Shown here: piece by piece, positions 17,342 through 25,276 of the stretch
Numbering within the stretch: position 1 is the stretch's first letter
Layout of the letters: the number at the start of each line of letters is the position of its first letter
DNA from: Streptosporangium subroseum
Lineage (GTDB): Bacteria; Actinomycetota; Actinomycetes; Streptosporangiales; Streptosporangiaceae
Assembly (NCBI RefSeq): GCF_900188345.1
Contig: NZ_FZOD01000017.1
Coordinates: forward strand, 97,420-161,419
DNA length: 64,000 bases
Direction: 5' to 3'
The notes under the pieces: model-generated
What the model was told of the DNA's origin: nothing
The model's input: only the letters and a program-made list of their open reading frames with translations
The model's database searches: none
Program-made: the position numbers and the translations under genes

Positions 17342-18553
17342 TCAGGTCGTCGACAGCGCCTCGGTGGGCGGCAGGCGGGCGGCGCGCATCGCCGGGTACA
17401 GCCCGGCGACCGTGCCGATGACCAGCGTCGCGCCGACCGCACCGCCGAACGCCCAGGACGGCACCACCGCGGGCCAGTCCTTGGACGTCGCGTAGCCGAA
17501 GGTCGCCAGCGCGCCGAGCACGGCCCCGGCCGCGCCGCCGAGCATCGACAGCAGCAGCGACTCGGCGAGGAACTGGGTGCGCACCTGCCCGCGGGTCGCG
17601 CCGAGCGAACGGCGCAGGCCGATCTCCTTTCGCCGTTCGAGTACGGAGATCACCATCGTGTTGGCCACGCCGACCCCGCCGACCAGCAGCGCCACCGCGC
17701 CCAGGCCGAGCATGAGGTTGGTGAACGCGCCGGCGGCCGCCGCCTTGGCGACCAGTGCGTCCGAGGGCTGGCTGACGTTCACCTCCTCGGGATTCTCCGG
17801 GTTGACCGTACGCGGCAGCACGTCGCGCACCGCCTCGACGGCCGTGTCCGCGGACCGCTCGTAGATCGTGGTCGGGTGCCCGTCGAAGCCCAGGTAGCGG
17901 GCGGCGGCCTCGAACCCGATCAGCGCCGAGCGCTCGATCTCGGGCGCCAGGGGCAGCGCGCCGAGCGTGCCGACCACGGTGAACCACCGGCCGCCGATCC
18001 ACACCTGGACACCAGGCCCGGTGACGCCGAGCCGCTCGGCGGCCACCGAGCCGAGCACGACCGCCGGGTAGCGCCCGGTCGCCGCGTTGAGCCACGTCCC
18101 CGAGCGCATCTCACCCTCCAGCGTGGTGAGCAGCTCGCCGTCGGCGGCCCGTACGGCGATGCCCCCGGTCACGTTCTCGGAGATCAGGCCGGTACGCCGG
18201 ACCGTGGCGTCCACGCTCCCGGTCGCGGCCGCGGTGGTGACCGGCGCGATCCTGCGCACCATGTCCAGGGAGCCGGTCGGCAACCGGGTCTCGCCGCCGA
18301 ACAGGGTCTGCCCCGCCTCGACGGTCAACAGGTTCGTGCCGAGCCGGTCGAGCTGTCGCAGCAGGTCCTCCCTGGAGGAGGAGGAGATGCCGATCACTCC
18401 GACCATGGTGGCGATGCCGATCGCGATGCCCAGCGCCGACAGGAACACCCGGGCCGGCCGGGCGCGCAGCCCGGCCGCGCCGACCCTGAGCACGTCGCGC
18501 CCGCGCAGCCGCGACGGCGACAGCCGCTCGCGCACCTCGCTCGCCTCGCTCAT
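17342..18553 (-). CDS. MacB/FtsX-type ABC transporter permease
   Basis: 403 residues from ATG at 18553, overlapping the ATPase stop. The layout is that of a MacB-like permease: a helix near residues 36-58 (SALGIAIGIATMVGVIGI), a large outside domain to about 275, and three C-terminal helices with the cytoplasmic VLERRKEIGLRRSLGATRGQV loop and the APVTTAAATG region. Together with the ATPase and membrane-fusion-like adaptor upstream it forms a complete tripartite-style exporter of the type seen in Gram-positive bacteria, typically for peptides, antibiotics or lipophilic molecules. Confidence 0.92.
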   Translation of the reverse strand: MSEASEVRERLSPSRLRGRDVLRVGAAGLRARPARVFLSALGIAIGIATMVGVIGISSSSREDLLRQLDRLGTNLLTVEAGQTLFGGETRLPTGSLDMVRRIAPVTTAAATGSVDATVRRTGLISENVTGGIAVRAADGELLTTLEGEMRSGTWLNAATGRYPAVVLGSVAAERLGVTGPGVQVWIGGRWFTVVGTLGALPLAPEIERSALIGFEAAARYLGFDGHPTTIYERSADTAVEAVRDVLPRTVNPENPEEVNVSQPSDALVAKAAAAGAFTNLMLGLGAVALLVGGVGVANTMVISVLERRKEIGLRRSLGATRGQVRTQFLAESLLLSMLGGAAGAVLGALATFGYATSKDWPAVVPSWAFGGAVGATLVIGTVAGLYPAMRAARLPPTEALSTT

Positions 18554-19311
18554 CGAGTGACCTCCCCGGCATCTTCCACGTGGTCGTCGGCGACGATGAG
18601 ACCGTCCCCGACACCGGCTCCCGAAGGTGTCCTGCGCGGCCGGGGAGTGCCGTCGGCGACGATCAGGCCGTCCCTGACCCGTACGCGGCGCGGCGCCCAC
18701 CCGGCGACCTCGTTGTCGTGCGTGATCACGGCGATCGTGGTGCCCGAGGCGTGCAGGCCGCTCAGCACGTCGAGCACCTCGGCGCCGGCCGCGGTGTCGA
18801 GATTGCCTGTGGGTTCGTCGGCCAGCAGCAGGGGCGGCTCGCCGACCACCGCCCTGGCCACCGCGACCCGCTGCTGCTCACCACCGGAGAGCCGGCCAGG
18901 CCGGTGCCCGAGCCGGTGCCCGAGCCCGACCCGCTCCAGCGCGGCGGCGGCCCGCTCGCGCCGCTCGCGCAGGCCGGGGCCGCTGTAGAGCAGGCCGTCG
19001 GCGACGTTGTCCAGGGCGCTCACCCCGGCGGCCAGGTGGAACTGCTGGAAGACGAAGCCCAGGTGACGCGAGCGCAGCGCGGACAGCTCACGGTCGGAGA
19101 GCCTGCCGACGTCGTGGCCGGCGATCCTGATCGTGCCGGCCGTGGGCCGGTCGAGGGTGCCGATCATGTGCAGCAGGGTCGACTTGCCGGAGCCGGACGG
19201 GCCGACGATCGCGATCAGCTCGCCGGCGCGGATCTCCAGGTCCACACCGCGCAGTGCCGCCACCTCGCCGGCGTACACCTTGGTCACCCCGGCGAGCTCA
19301 ACGACGTTCAC
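18550..19311 (-). CDS. ABC transporter ATP-binding protein (MacB/LolD type)
   Basis: 253 residues from a GTG at 19311 overlapping the adaptor stop (GTGA). Walker A GPSGSGKST, the LolD-type RSRHLGFVFQQFHL, signature LSGGEQQRVAVARA and Walker B LLLADEPTGNLD identify the class. The C-terminal tail contains a duplicated segment: DGLIVADG and DGLIVADD recur 22 residues apart, matched at DNA level by 28-base near copies at 18585-18612 and 18651-18678. The tail lies after the catalytic fold and the duplication is probably neutral. Confidence 0.94.
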   Translation of the reverse strand: MNVVELAGVTKVYAGEVAALRGVDLEIRAGELIAIVGPSGSGKSTLLHMIGTLDRPTAGTIRIAGHDVGRLSDRELSALRSRHLGFVFQQFHLAAGVSALDNVADGLLYSGPGLRERRERAAAALERVGLGHRLGHRPGRLSGGEQQRVAVARAVVGEPPLLLADEPTGNLDTAAGAEVLDVLSGLHASGTTIAVITHDNEVAGWAPRRVRVRDGLIVADGTPRPRRTPSGAGVGDGLIVADDHVEDAGEVTR

Positions 19312-20378
19312 GACTTCGGCACCCCGACCTTCATGCCCTCGGACAGTCCCTCGCCCTCGATCTCGACGCTGCCGCCGCCGTACGCGCCGGTCTCCACCGG
19401 CACCAGCCGGGTCGCCGAGCCCTCCACGACCTCGACGGCGAAGCCGCCCTCGCGCAGGGCGAGCAGTGCCTCGACCGGCACCCCGAGCACGTTCTTCACT
19501 CGCTCGCTCTCCATCCTCACCGTCACCGGCGCCTGGTCCAGCTTCCCGGTGGAGCCCTTGCCGAGGGTGATCTCGACGTCGATCGTCGAGGACCCGTCGT
19601 CGCCCTGCTCGCCGCCCGCGGCGGCCTGGGCGACCGACCCGACGAAGGTGACCTTCCCCTTGATCTCGCGCCCGCCGGGCAGCTCCACGGTCACCCCGGC
19701 GCCCTTGCGGGCCATCTCCTGGTCCTCGGTGTCCAGGTCCACCTGGACGACCCTGCGGGTACCGGTCAGGGTGAGGACCGGCGTGCCCGGACGCACCTTG
19801 TCGCCGACCTCCACCGTCGCGGCGGCCACGCGTACCGGGCCGTCCAGGAAGACCACCTGGGTGGCGTCGACGCCACCGGTCTCGGGCAGGCCGTGGTCCT
19901 CCTGCCACTCCTCGACCGCCGCGTGCGTGGCGTAGGTGAACTCCTCGTCCACCGTCATGTCATCGCCGTAGCCGAGCGCCCTGAGGTTGCGTTCGAGTTG
20001 CTCGACATCCGGCCCGTCGTCCACGCCGAGCCGCAGCGGGCGGTACAGCGGCACCCTGCCGTACATCAGAACCAGCGGTCTGCGGTCCACCTTCAGCAGC
20101 GAGCGACCCCGCCGGACCACGCCGCCCTCGGCCGGCACCGAGGTCACCGTGCCGCTCACCTCCGCGGAGATCTTGTGCTCTCCCGAGTACGTCAGCCGCC
20201 CTCCCACCGACTTGGTGTCCACCAGGTCGCCCCGGGTGATCTCCGTCACCGACGGCACGGGGGGCGCGGTCGCCCCGGCCGCGCCCCCGGAATCATCGAG
20301 GCTCGCCGTCGCGACGGCCGCGCCGCCGAGCACCACGGCCACGGCGGCCCCGGTCAGCGCGGCTCCCTTGCGTCTCAT
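19308..20378 (-). CDS. Efflux adaptor (HlyD/MacA-like) with peptidoglycan-binding domain
   Basis: 356 residues from ATG at 20378. An N-terminal hydrophobic segment (about 8-27) anchors or exports it. A lipoyl/barrel-sandwich part follows (AEVSGTVTSVPAEGGVVRRG, about 72-92). A peptidoglycan-binding-1 type module lies at about 120-170 (GPDVEQLERNLRALGY and AAVEEWQEDHGL), and then the second half of the beta-barrel and hairpin region (VEVGDKVRPGTPVLTL). In Gram-positive exporters such adaptors connect the MacB-like permease to the cell wall. First gene of a three-gene operon with 4-base overlaps. Confidence 0.9.
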   Translation of the reverse strand: MRRKGAALTGAAVAVVLGGAAVATASLDDSGGAAGATAPPVPSVTEITRGDLVDTKSVGGRLTYSGEHKISAEVSGTVTSVPAEGGVVRRGRSLLKVDRRPLVLMYGRVPLYRPLRLGVDDGPDVEQLERNLRALGYGDDMTVDEEFTYATHAAVEEWQEDHGLPETGGVDATQVVFLDGPVRVAAATVEVGDKVRPGTPVLTLTGTRRVVQVDLDTEDQEMARKGAGVTVELPGGREIKGKVTFVGSVAQAAAGGEQGDDGSSTIDVEITLGKGSTGKLDQAPVTVRMESERVKNVLGVPVEALLALREGGFAVEVVEGSATRLVPVETGAYGGGSVEIEGEGLSEGMKVGVPKS

Positions 20379-20463
20379 CTCTCGCCCCCACCTCCTGCGG
20401 ATCTCGTCATATGCCTGTCACCTCCGCGCCGGCAGGACGTACGCCCGGCGGCACGGTCCGATT

Positions 20464-20520
20464 TCTACGGAGGCCGGCGTTAGCGCCTCGTAAGCGGGAA
20501 CCGGCTTACCGCGCCCTAAC
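20464..20520. promoter_or_regulatory. Response-regulator boxes between the efflux operon and its two-component system
   Basis: Two inverted copies of CTTAC-N5-CTAAC: one at 20479-20494 reading toward the efflux operon (minus strand) and one at 20505-20520 reading toward the response regulator (plus strand). The pentamers are spaced by 10-11 bases, the geometry expected of OmpR-family DNA boxes. On the minus strand the box is followed by CCTCCGTAGAAAT, a plausible -10 region. The same arrangement occurs again at 23092-23122. Confidence 0.65.
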
Positions 20521-20556
20521 ACGGGATGGTTCACGCTGGTCCGCGGAGGTGCAGGC

Positions 20557-21210
20557 ATGCGCGTGCTGGTTGTCGAGGACGAGAACGAGATGGCCGATGC
20601 CATCGCCCATTGCCTGCGGCGGCGAGCCATCGCGGTGGACGTCGTCTATGACGGCGCGGAGGCCATGGATCGGCTGGGCTACGTCGACTACGACGTGGTG
20701 GTGCTCGACCGCGACCTGCCGGAACTGCACGGCGACGAGGTGTGCAGGCGGCTGGTCGCGATGGGCGGCGGCGGCAGGATTCTGATGCTGACCGCGATGG
20801 GCGGGGTGGCCGAGCGGGTGGACGGGCTCGGGCTGGGCGCCGACGACTACCTGCCCAAGCCTTTCGCGATCACTGAGCTGGTGGCCAGGGTGCGCACGCT
20901 GGCCCGGCGTACGGTGCCGGCCCGGCCGATCGTGCTGGAACGCGCGGGCGTGCGGCTGGACCCGGCGGGACGGACCGTGACCAGGGACGGCAGGCGCGTC
21001 ACACTGACCCGCAAGGAGTTCGCGCTGCTGGGGGTGCTGCTGCGGGCCGGCGGCGAGGTGGTGCGCACCCGCGACCTGCTCGCCGAGGCGTGGGACGAGT
21101 ACTACGAGTCGGGGACGGGGGCGCTGCGGGTGGCGATGGCGACGCTGCGCAGGAAGCTCGGCGATCCGCCGGTCATCGAGACCGTTCCCCGGCGGGGGTA
21201 CCGGCTGTGA
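20557..21210 (+). CDS. Response regulator, OmpR family
   Basis: 217 residues from ATG at 20557 with a GCGGAGGTG site. The receiver domain has the acidic pair VVEDEN, the phospho-acceptor Asp in VVVLDRDLPE (about residue 51), LMLTAMG and LPKPFA. The winged-helix domain includes LTRKEFALLGVLLRAGGEVV and ALRVAMATLRRKLGDPP. It is divergent from the MacAB-like efflux operon and its stop overlaps the kinase start. The boxes at 20479-20520 and 23107-23122 are its best candidate targets. Confidence 0.95.
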   Translation: MRVLVVEDENEMADAIAHCLRRRAIAVDVVYDGAEAMDRLGYVDYDVVVLDRDLPELHGDEVCRRLVAMGGGGRILMLTAMGGVAERVDGLGLGADDYLPKPFAITELVARVRTLARRTVPARPIVLERAGVRLDPAGRTVTRDGRRVTLTRKEFALLGVLLRAGGEVVRTRDLLAEAWDEYYESGTGALRVAMATLRRKLGDPPVIETVPRRGYRL

Positions 21211-22559
21211 CCGGCCACGACGCGCCGCCCCCGTTCCCGGCCGGCTCTGACGCGCCGCTCGCGTTTCCCGTCGGCTCCGACGCGCCGCGCCCGTTCCCGA
21301 CCGGCGCCGGCGTGCCGCGCCGGTTCCCCGCCGGCCGCCTCGGGGCGCGGTTGCGCGAGCGGCGTGGGTTCGGGCTGCGGGCACGGCTCACCATGCTCTA
21401 CGGCGGCCTGTTCTTCGGCGCGGGTGCGCTGCTGCTCTGGGTGACGTACGCGCTGACGGCGCGGGCCATGGAGCAGCGGATCGTCGCCCGGCTGTCCGCT
21501 TCCCAGCCCATCGGCCGGGAGCCGATGCCGCGGCAGAACCAGATGTTCGTCTACGTGGCCGACAAGCTGGCCCAGCAGGTGGAGACGGGCACGGCCGATG
21601 TGCTGGCCGAGCTGATGCGCAACTCGGCGATCGGGCTCGTGGTGATCGGCGTGCTGGCGACCCTGTTCGGCTGGATCATGACGGACCGGGCGCTGCGCCC
21701 GCTGCAGCGGGTGACCAGGACCGCCGAGCGGCTGTCGGAGAGCACCCTGCACGAGCGCATCGCGCTGGAGGGGCCGTCCGACCACGTCAAGCGGCTGGCC
21801 GACACCTTCGACGCCATGCTCGACCGGCTCCAGCGGGCCTTCGACACCCAGCGCCGGTTCGTCACCAACGCCTCGCACGAGCTACGCACGCCGATCGCCG
21901 TCAACCGGACGCTGATCGAGGTGGCGCTGGAGGAGCCGGACGCCTCGGACGACCTGCACTCGCTCGGCCGGGCGCTGCTCGGCGTCAACGCGCGGCACGA
22001 GCGGCTCATCGAGGGGCTGCTGCTGCTGGCCCGCTCGGAGAACGAGCTGGTCACGCGCAGGCCGGTGGACATGGAGCACGTCGCGGAGTCGGTGCTGGAG
22101 CAGCTCGACGCCAAGGCGGAGCGGCGCGACATCACGCTGCGGGCGGAGCTGTCGCCCGCGTCCGCCTCCGGTGACGCGCTGCTGCTCGAGCGCTGCGTGT
22201 TCAACCTGGTCGAGAACGCCATCAAGTACAACACCAGGGGCGGGCACGTCGAGGTACGGCTGGCGGCGGGGGAGGAGCTCACGCTCGTCGTGGAGAACAC
22301 CGGTCCGCTCATCCCCGCGCACGAGGCCGGCGACCTGTTCGAGCCGTTCCGCCGCCTGCACGACCGGGTCGGTTCGGCCCAGGGCGCCGGCCTGGGCCTG
22401 TCGATCGTCCGGGCCATCGCGGTGGTGCACGGCGGCACCGTGACCGCCGTGCCGCGGGCCGGCGGCGGCCTGTCGGTCACGGTGCGACTGCCGCGGGCCC
22501 GCGACGCCGGCGCTCAGCCGGTGGGTCCTGCCGAGGTGGCCGGCCGCCCCGGCAGGTGA
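21207..22559 (+). CDS. Sensor histidine kinase with an N-terminal tandem repeat
   Basis: 450 residues from GTG at 21207, overlapping the regulator stop (GTGA). The first about 44 residues are four near-identical 10-residue units of the form DAPxxFPxGS encoded by four exact 30-base periods (21219-21338). These precede helix 1 (about 62-82) and would face the cytoplasm. A short outside loop, helix 2 (about 135-155), a HAMP domain, H-box FVTNASHELRTPIAVNR, N-box LVENAIKYNTRGG and G-box GAGLGLSIV follow. The 3' end overlaps the convergent lipoprotein gene by 46 bases. Confidence 0.92.
   Translation: MTGHDAPPPFPAGSDAPLAFPVGSDAPRPFPTGAGVPRRFPAGRLGARLRERRGFGLRARLTMLYGGLFFGAGALLLWVTYALTARAMEQRIVARLSASQPIGREPMPRQNQMFVYVADKLAQQVETGTADVLAELMRNSAIGLVVIGVLATLFGWIMTDRALRPLQRVTRTAERLSESTLHERIALEGPSDHVKRLADTFDAMLDRLQRAFDTQRRFVTNASHELRTPIAVNRTLIEVALEEPDASDDLHSLGRALLGVNARHERLIEGLLLLARSENELVTRRPVDMEHVAESVLEQLDAKAERRDITLRAELSPASASGDALLLERCVFNLVENAIKYNTRGGHVEVRLAAGEELTLVVENTGPLIPAHEAGDLFEPFRRLHDRVGSAQGAGLGLSIVRAIAVVHGGTVTAVPRAGGGLSVTVRLPRARDAGAQPVGPAEVAGRPGR
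21219..21338 (+). repeat. Four 30-bp tandem repeats in the kinase gene
   Basis: Periods begin at 21219, 21249, 21279 and 21309, each opening with GACGCGCCG or a variant and encoding DAP-xx-FP-x-G. All units keep frame. The fourth is the most diverged. Confidence 0.85.
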
Positions 22560-23038
22560 TCCTCGCAGGCCTTCTGCGCCTTCTCCATGGCCGCGTCGTT
22601 GCCGCCCTCGGGGCGCCGCATCCTGACGGTGCCGCCCGCGATCTCGGGGTCGGGCATGTCGACGCCGTTCTCGCGCATGCACTTCACGAACGCGAGAAGC
22701 CGGTCCTGGTCTTTGGGGTCGATGCGTCTTTTCCCTTCTCCACCCCCCATGTACTTGCCGCAGGCCTTCTGCGCCTTCTCCACGGCGCCCTTGCCCTTGC
22801 CCCTGGCGTCGATCCTGACCGGGCCGCCCGGTTCGGGATCGGCCATCTCGATCCCGTTCTCGCGCATGCACTGGGCGAATTTGAGCGGGTCGGGTGACGT
22901 CGAGGGTGAGGCCTCGGGCGAGGCCCCGCCGGTCTTGGCCACCGAGGCGACGCCGACCTCGGCGGGAGCCCCGCCACACCCGGCCAGGGCCAGGATCGGA
23001 AACACCCCGAGGAGCAGTGCCGTACGCCGGAAAGTCAT
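22514..23038 (-). CDS. Lipoprotein with duplicated CMRENG motif
   Basis: 174 residues. The signal sequence ends in the lipobox LALAGC, so Cys20 should be lipidated. Two homologous halves follow: FAQCMRENGIEMADPEPGG with KAQKACGKYM, and FVKCMRENGVDMPDPEIAGG with KAQKACEDHLPG. Each half has two cysteines that could form a disulfide. This CMRxNG type is common in actinobacterial lipoproteins next to efflux systems; its function is unknown. It is tail-to-tail with the kinase gene (46-base overlap) and has the same upstream box as the efflux operon, so it likely belongs to that regulon. Confidence 0.85.
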   Translation of the reverse strand: MTFRRTALLLGVFPILALAGCGGAPAEVGVASVAKTGGASPEASPSTSPDPLKFAQCMRENGIEMADPEPGGPVRIDARGKGKGAVEKAQKACGKYMGGGEGKRRIDPKDQDRLLAFVKCMRENGVDMPDPEIAGGTVRMRRPEGGNDAAMEKAQKACEDHLPGRPATSAGPTG

Positions 23039-23091
23039 GTGAACGCACCTCCACCCCCGCGAGGTCGGGCGCCTCGCGGTGTGCGTCCATG

Positions 23092-23122
23092 TCTACGGAG
23101 GTGGAGGTTAGCGACATGTAAG
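23092..23122 (-). promoter_or_regulatory. Promoter-proximal box upstream of the lipoprotein gene
   Basis: A 31-base element that matches 20464-20494 in the same orientation at most positions (TCTACGGAGG, then GTTAGCG and GTAAG identical). Read on the minus strand it is CTTAC-N5-GCTAAC, then a CCTCCGTAGACAT -10-like region. It is about 55-85 bases upstream of the lipoprotein ATG. Confidence 0.65.
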
Positions 23123-23165
23123 TCCTTGAACCGCGATAGGCCGAGGCGCAACATAGGTTGTATAT

Positions 23166-23190
23166 CTAACTAGCTTGCTTTACCGTCTAG
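23166..23190. promoter_or_regulatory. Candidate PadR operator, copy 1 (upstream of the CPBP gene)
   Basis: Read on the minus strand, CTAG-AC-GGTAAAGCAAGCTAG-TTAG, matching copy 2 at 23920-23944 at 20 of 25 positions. Located 27 bases before the CPBP start, within the promoter region. Confidence 0.6.
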
Positions 23191-23217
23191 ATAGCACAGC
23201 ACCTAAGGAGTCGCCCG

Positions 23218-23940
23218 ATGTCGTTCACCCCCTTGACCCTCGTCCTGTCGACCGTCCTGGTCGGCTATCTGGCCTTCGTCAGCCCCCTGCTCGGCAGGCG
23301 CGGCTACGACAGGCTGGCCCGTTCCCGCGACCAGGACCCCATGGCCTACCGCCGGATGTGCACGCTCTGGTGCGCCGAGCTGTGGGCGCTGGCCGCCGTG
23401 GCACTGCTCGTCGTCGCCGTGGAACCGGGCCTCGACGCCGCGGGCATCGGCCTGGTGATCAAAGCTCCGCCGAGCGACACCCTCGGCACGATCGCCGGGT
23501 TCCTGGTCGCCGCCGCGGTCGGCACGCTTGTCCTCAGGCGGCTGGCGGCCAGGGGGAAGCCCATCCCCGGCCAGCAGGCCATCACCCACCTGCTGCCGCG
23601 CACCACGGCTGAACGCTGGTACGCGGCGGGCCTGTCGGTGACCGCCGGCATCACCGAGGAGATCGTTTACCGGGGCCTGCTCATCGCGGTCGGCATGGGC
23701 GCCTTCGGCCTGAGCGAGAATGTCGCCGCCTTCGCCGCCCTGGCGGTCTTCGTCGCGGGCCACCTCTATCAGGGCTGGCGCGGCATGCTCGCGGTCACCC
23801 TGATCGGATTCGGCCTGACCGCGCTCTATCTGAGGACCGGCAGTCTGCTCATGCCGATCCTGCTGCACGCTCTGATCGACCTGCGTGGCCTGCTGCTCTC
23901 TCCGCAACCGCGGCGTGAACTAGTTGGTAACGCAGGCTAG
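23218..23940 (+). CDS. CPBP-family intramembrane glutamic endopeptidase
   Basis: 240 residues from ATG at 23218 with an AAGGAG site. Mostly hydrophobic with about seven helices. The three catalytic motifs of the family (Abi/Rce1-like) are present: EEIVYR at 147-152, a histidine in AGHLYQGWRG, and HALIDLRG near the end. Such proteases process membrane or prenylated peptides and are often linked to bacteriocin-like peptides or immunity. Its stop codon lies inside the second PadR operator copy, and the PadR gene follows after 14 bases. Confidence 0.9.
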   Translation: MSFTPLTLVLSTVLVGYLAFVSPLLGRRGYDRLARSRDQDPMAYRRMCTLWCAELWALAAVALLVVAVEPGLDAAGIGLVIKAPPSDTLGTIAGFLVAAAVGTLVLRRLAARGKPIPGQQAITHLLPRTTAERWYAAGLSVTAGITEEIVYRGLLIAVGMGAFGLSENVAAFAALAVFVAGHLYQGWRGMLAVTLIGFGLTALYLRTGSLLMPILLHALIDLRGLLLSPQPRRELVGNAG

Positions 23941-23944
23941 GTAG
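23920..23944. promoter_or_regulatory. Candidate PadR operator, copy 2 (upstream of padR)
   Basis: CTAG-TT-GGTAACGCAGGCTAG-GTAG, 10 bases upstream of the PadR start and overlapping the end of the CPBP gene. It implies autoregulation of padR as well as control of the CPBP promoter. Confidence 0.6.
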
Positions 23945-23954
23945 GATCGCTATC

Positions 23955-24332
23955 ATGACGAGTGATCGACGTGCGAGCTGGCTCAAGGGTGTGCTCGACC
24001 TACTGGTTCTCGCCAGTCTGACGGCCGGCGAGAACTATGGCTACGAGATCGTCAAAGACCTCGCCGAGTCGGGCCTGGGCCAGATCAAGGGCGGCACCCT
24101 CTACCCGGTGCTCAACCGGCTGGAGGAGGCGGGGCTGGTCTCCGCCGAGTTCCGGGTGACCGAGCGAGGGCCCGGCCGCCGCTACTACCAGCTCACCGAC
24201 CAGGGCAGGCAGACGCTCGCCGAGCAGGGCGGGCTCTGGCTGAGCTTCGACGAGTCGGTGCGCGCCGCGCTGGTCAAAGGCGGCGTCCAGACACCTCGGC
24301 CCGCGGATTCACACGAAGGGGAGATCCGATGA
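23955..24332 (+). CDS. PadR-family transcriptional regulator
   Basis: 125 residues from ATG at 23955. The PadR winged-helix has WLKGVLDLLVLASL, YGYEIVKDL, and the wing GGTLYPVLNRLEEAGLV, followed by GPGRRYYQLTDQGRQTL. The length fits the short (s-PadR) class. It overlaps the next gene (ATGA). Two matching 25-base sites flank the CPBP gene and are its likely operators. Confidence 0.94.
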   Translation: MTSDRRASWLKGVLDLLVLASLTAGENYGYEIVKDLAESGLGQIKGGTLYPVLNRLEEAGLVSAEFRVTERGPGRRYYQLTDQGRQTLAEQGGLWLSFDESVRAALVKGGVQTPRPADSHEGEIR

Positions 24333-25081
24333 GCGACCACTCCGCCGAGACGGCTCGCGGTTACTTCGACGAGCTCGCCGTGCTCCTGGCTCGGGGGGGC
24401 ATGCCGACCGACCGGGTCGAGGTCACGCTCGAAGAGCTCGCCGGCTACCTCGCCGAGAGCGGCGGCGACCCCGAGGAGGAGTTCGGCCAGGCGGCCGACC
24501 TGGCCCGGGAACTGGCCGTCACCTCGGCCCCGCCCGCCGAACCCGCCGCGGGTGCACGCACCTGGCGCTGGACCGCCGACCTGTTCCACGACGTCAAGAT
24601 GCTCAACGAGTACGGCGCCCAGGGCTGGGAGGTCGACAGGGTCGACGCGAAGGGTCTGTTCGTCTGCACCCGCGACCCCGAGCACCCCCAGCAGTGGGAG
24701 TACAGCAGAGAGCTGATCACGCCCGGCCGACGCCAGGGCGTGCTCGACCGGCTCGCCCCCGACGGCTGGGAACCGTGCGGCACCTGGGTGCGTTTCGAAT
24801 ACTTCAAACGCCCCAGAGCCGCCAGCCTGGGACCCGCCGCGGAGCTGACCGCCCCGCCACAGGCTCCCCGGCGCGGGATCTTCCTCAGTCCGAAGTTCTA
24901 CGCTCTCGTCGCCGCCGTGCTGGCGCTGGCGGTAGTGGTCCTGACGGCCCTGACGCGGCTCGGCACGTTGGACGGCGATCCGAGCACCATCCTGGGTCTG
25001 ATCTCCGGGGCGGCCGTGGGAGCGCTGATCCCGATGATCGTGTTGTGGTGGGGTTCCCGGCGGCGCGGCGACGGGCGCTGA
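24329..25081 (+). CDS. Membrane protein coupled to PadR (HAAS/DUF2812-like)
   Basis: 250 residues from ATG at 24329, overlapping padR. The N-terminal about 70 residues are acidic and helical (YFDELAVLLARGG and EVTLEELAGYLAESGGD), like the HAAS regions often encoded next to PadR genes. The middle has the tryptophan-rich KMLNEYGAQGWEV and GWEPCGTWVRFEYFKR, reminiscent of DUF2812. Two membrane helices lie near 190-210 and 222-242. Family comparisons are from memory of patterns only. Possibly a partner that senses the membrane state for PadR control. Confidence 0.7.
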   Translation: MSDHSAETARGYFDELAVLLARGGMPTDRVEVTLEELAGYLAESGGDPEEEFGQAADLARELAVTSAPPAEPAAGARTWRWTADLFHDVKMLNEYGAQGWEVDRVDAKGLFVCTRDPEHPQQWEYSRELITPGRRQGVLDRLAPDGWEPCGTWVRFEYFKRPRAASLGPAAELTAPPQAPRRGIFLSPKFYALVAAVLALAVVVLTALTRLGTLDGDPSTILGLISGAAVGALIPMIVLWWGSRRRGDGR

Positions 25082-25276
25082 GTCCCTGCTTGTCGACGGG
25101 ATCGCGGTTTGCCTGATCCGCCCTCATCTGCGGTCATGAGGGCCGATCCAGGGCATCGGCGGGGGCGGACTTGATCAATCCCTGACCTCGTCGTGGAGCA
25201 TTCGCGTGATTACTCAGAGTAATTCTGGTGCATGAGGTCACATGCAAAATCAACCCTCAGCACTGACAGGAGCATC

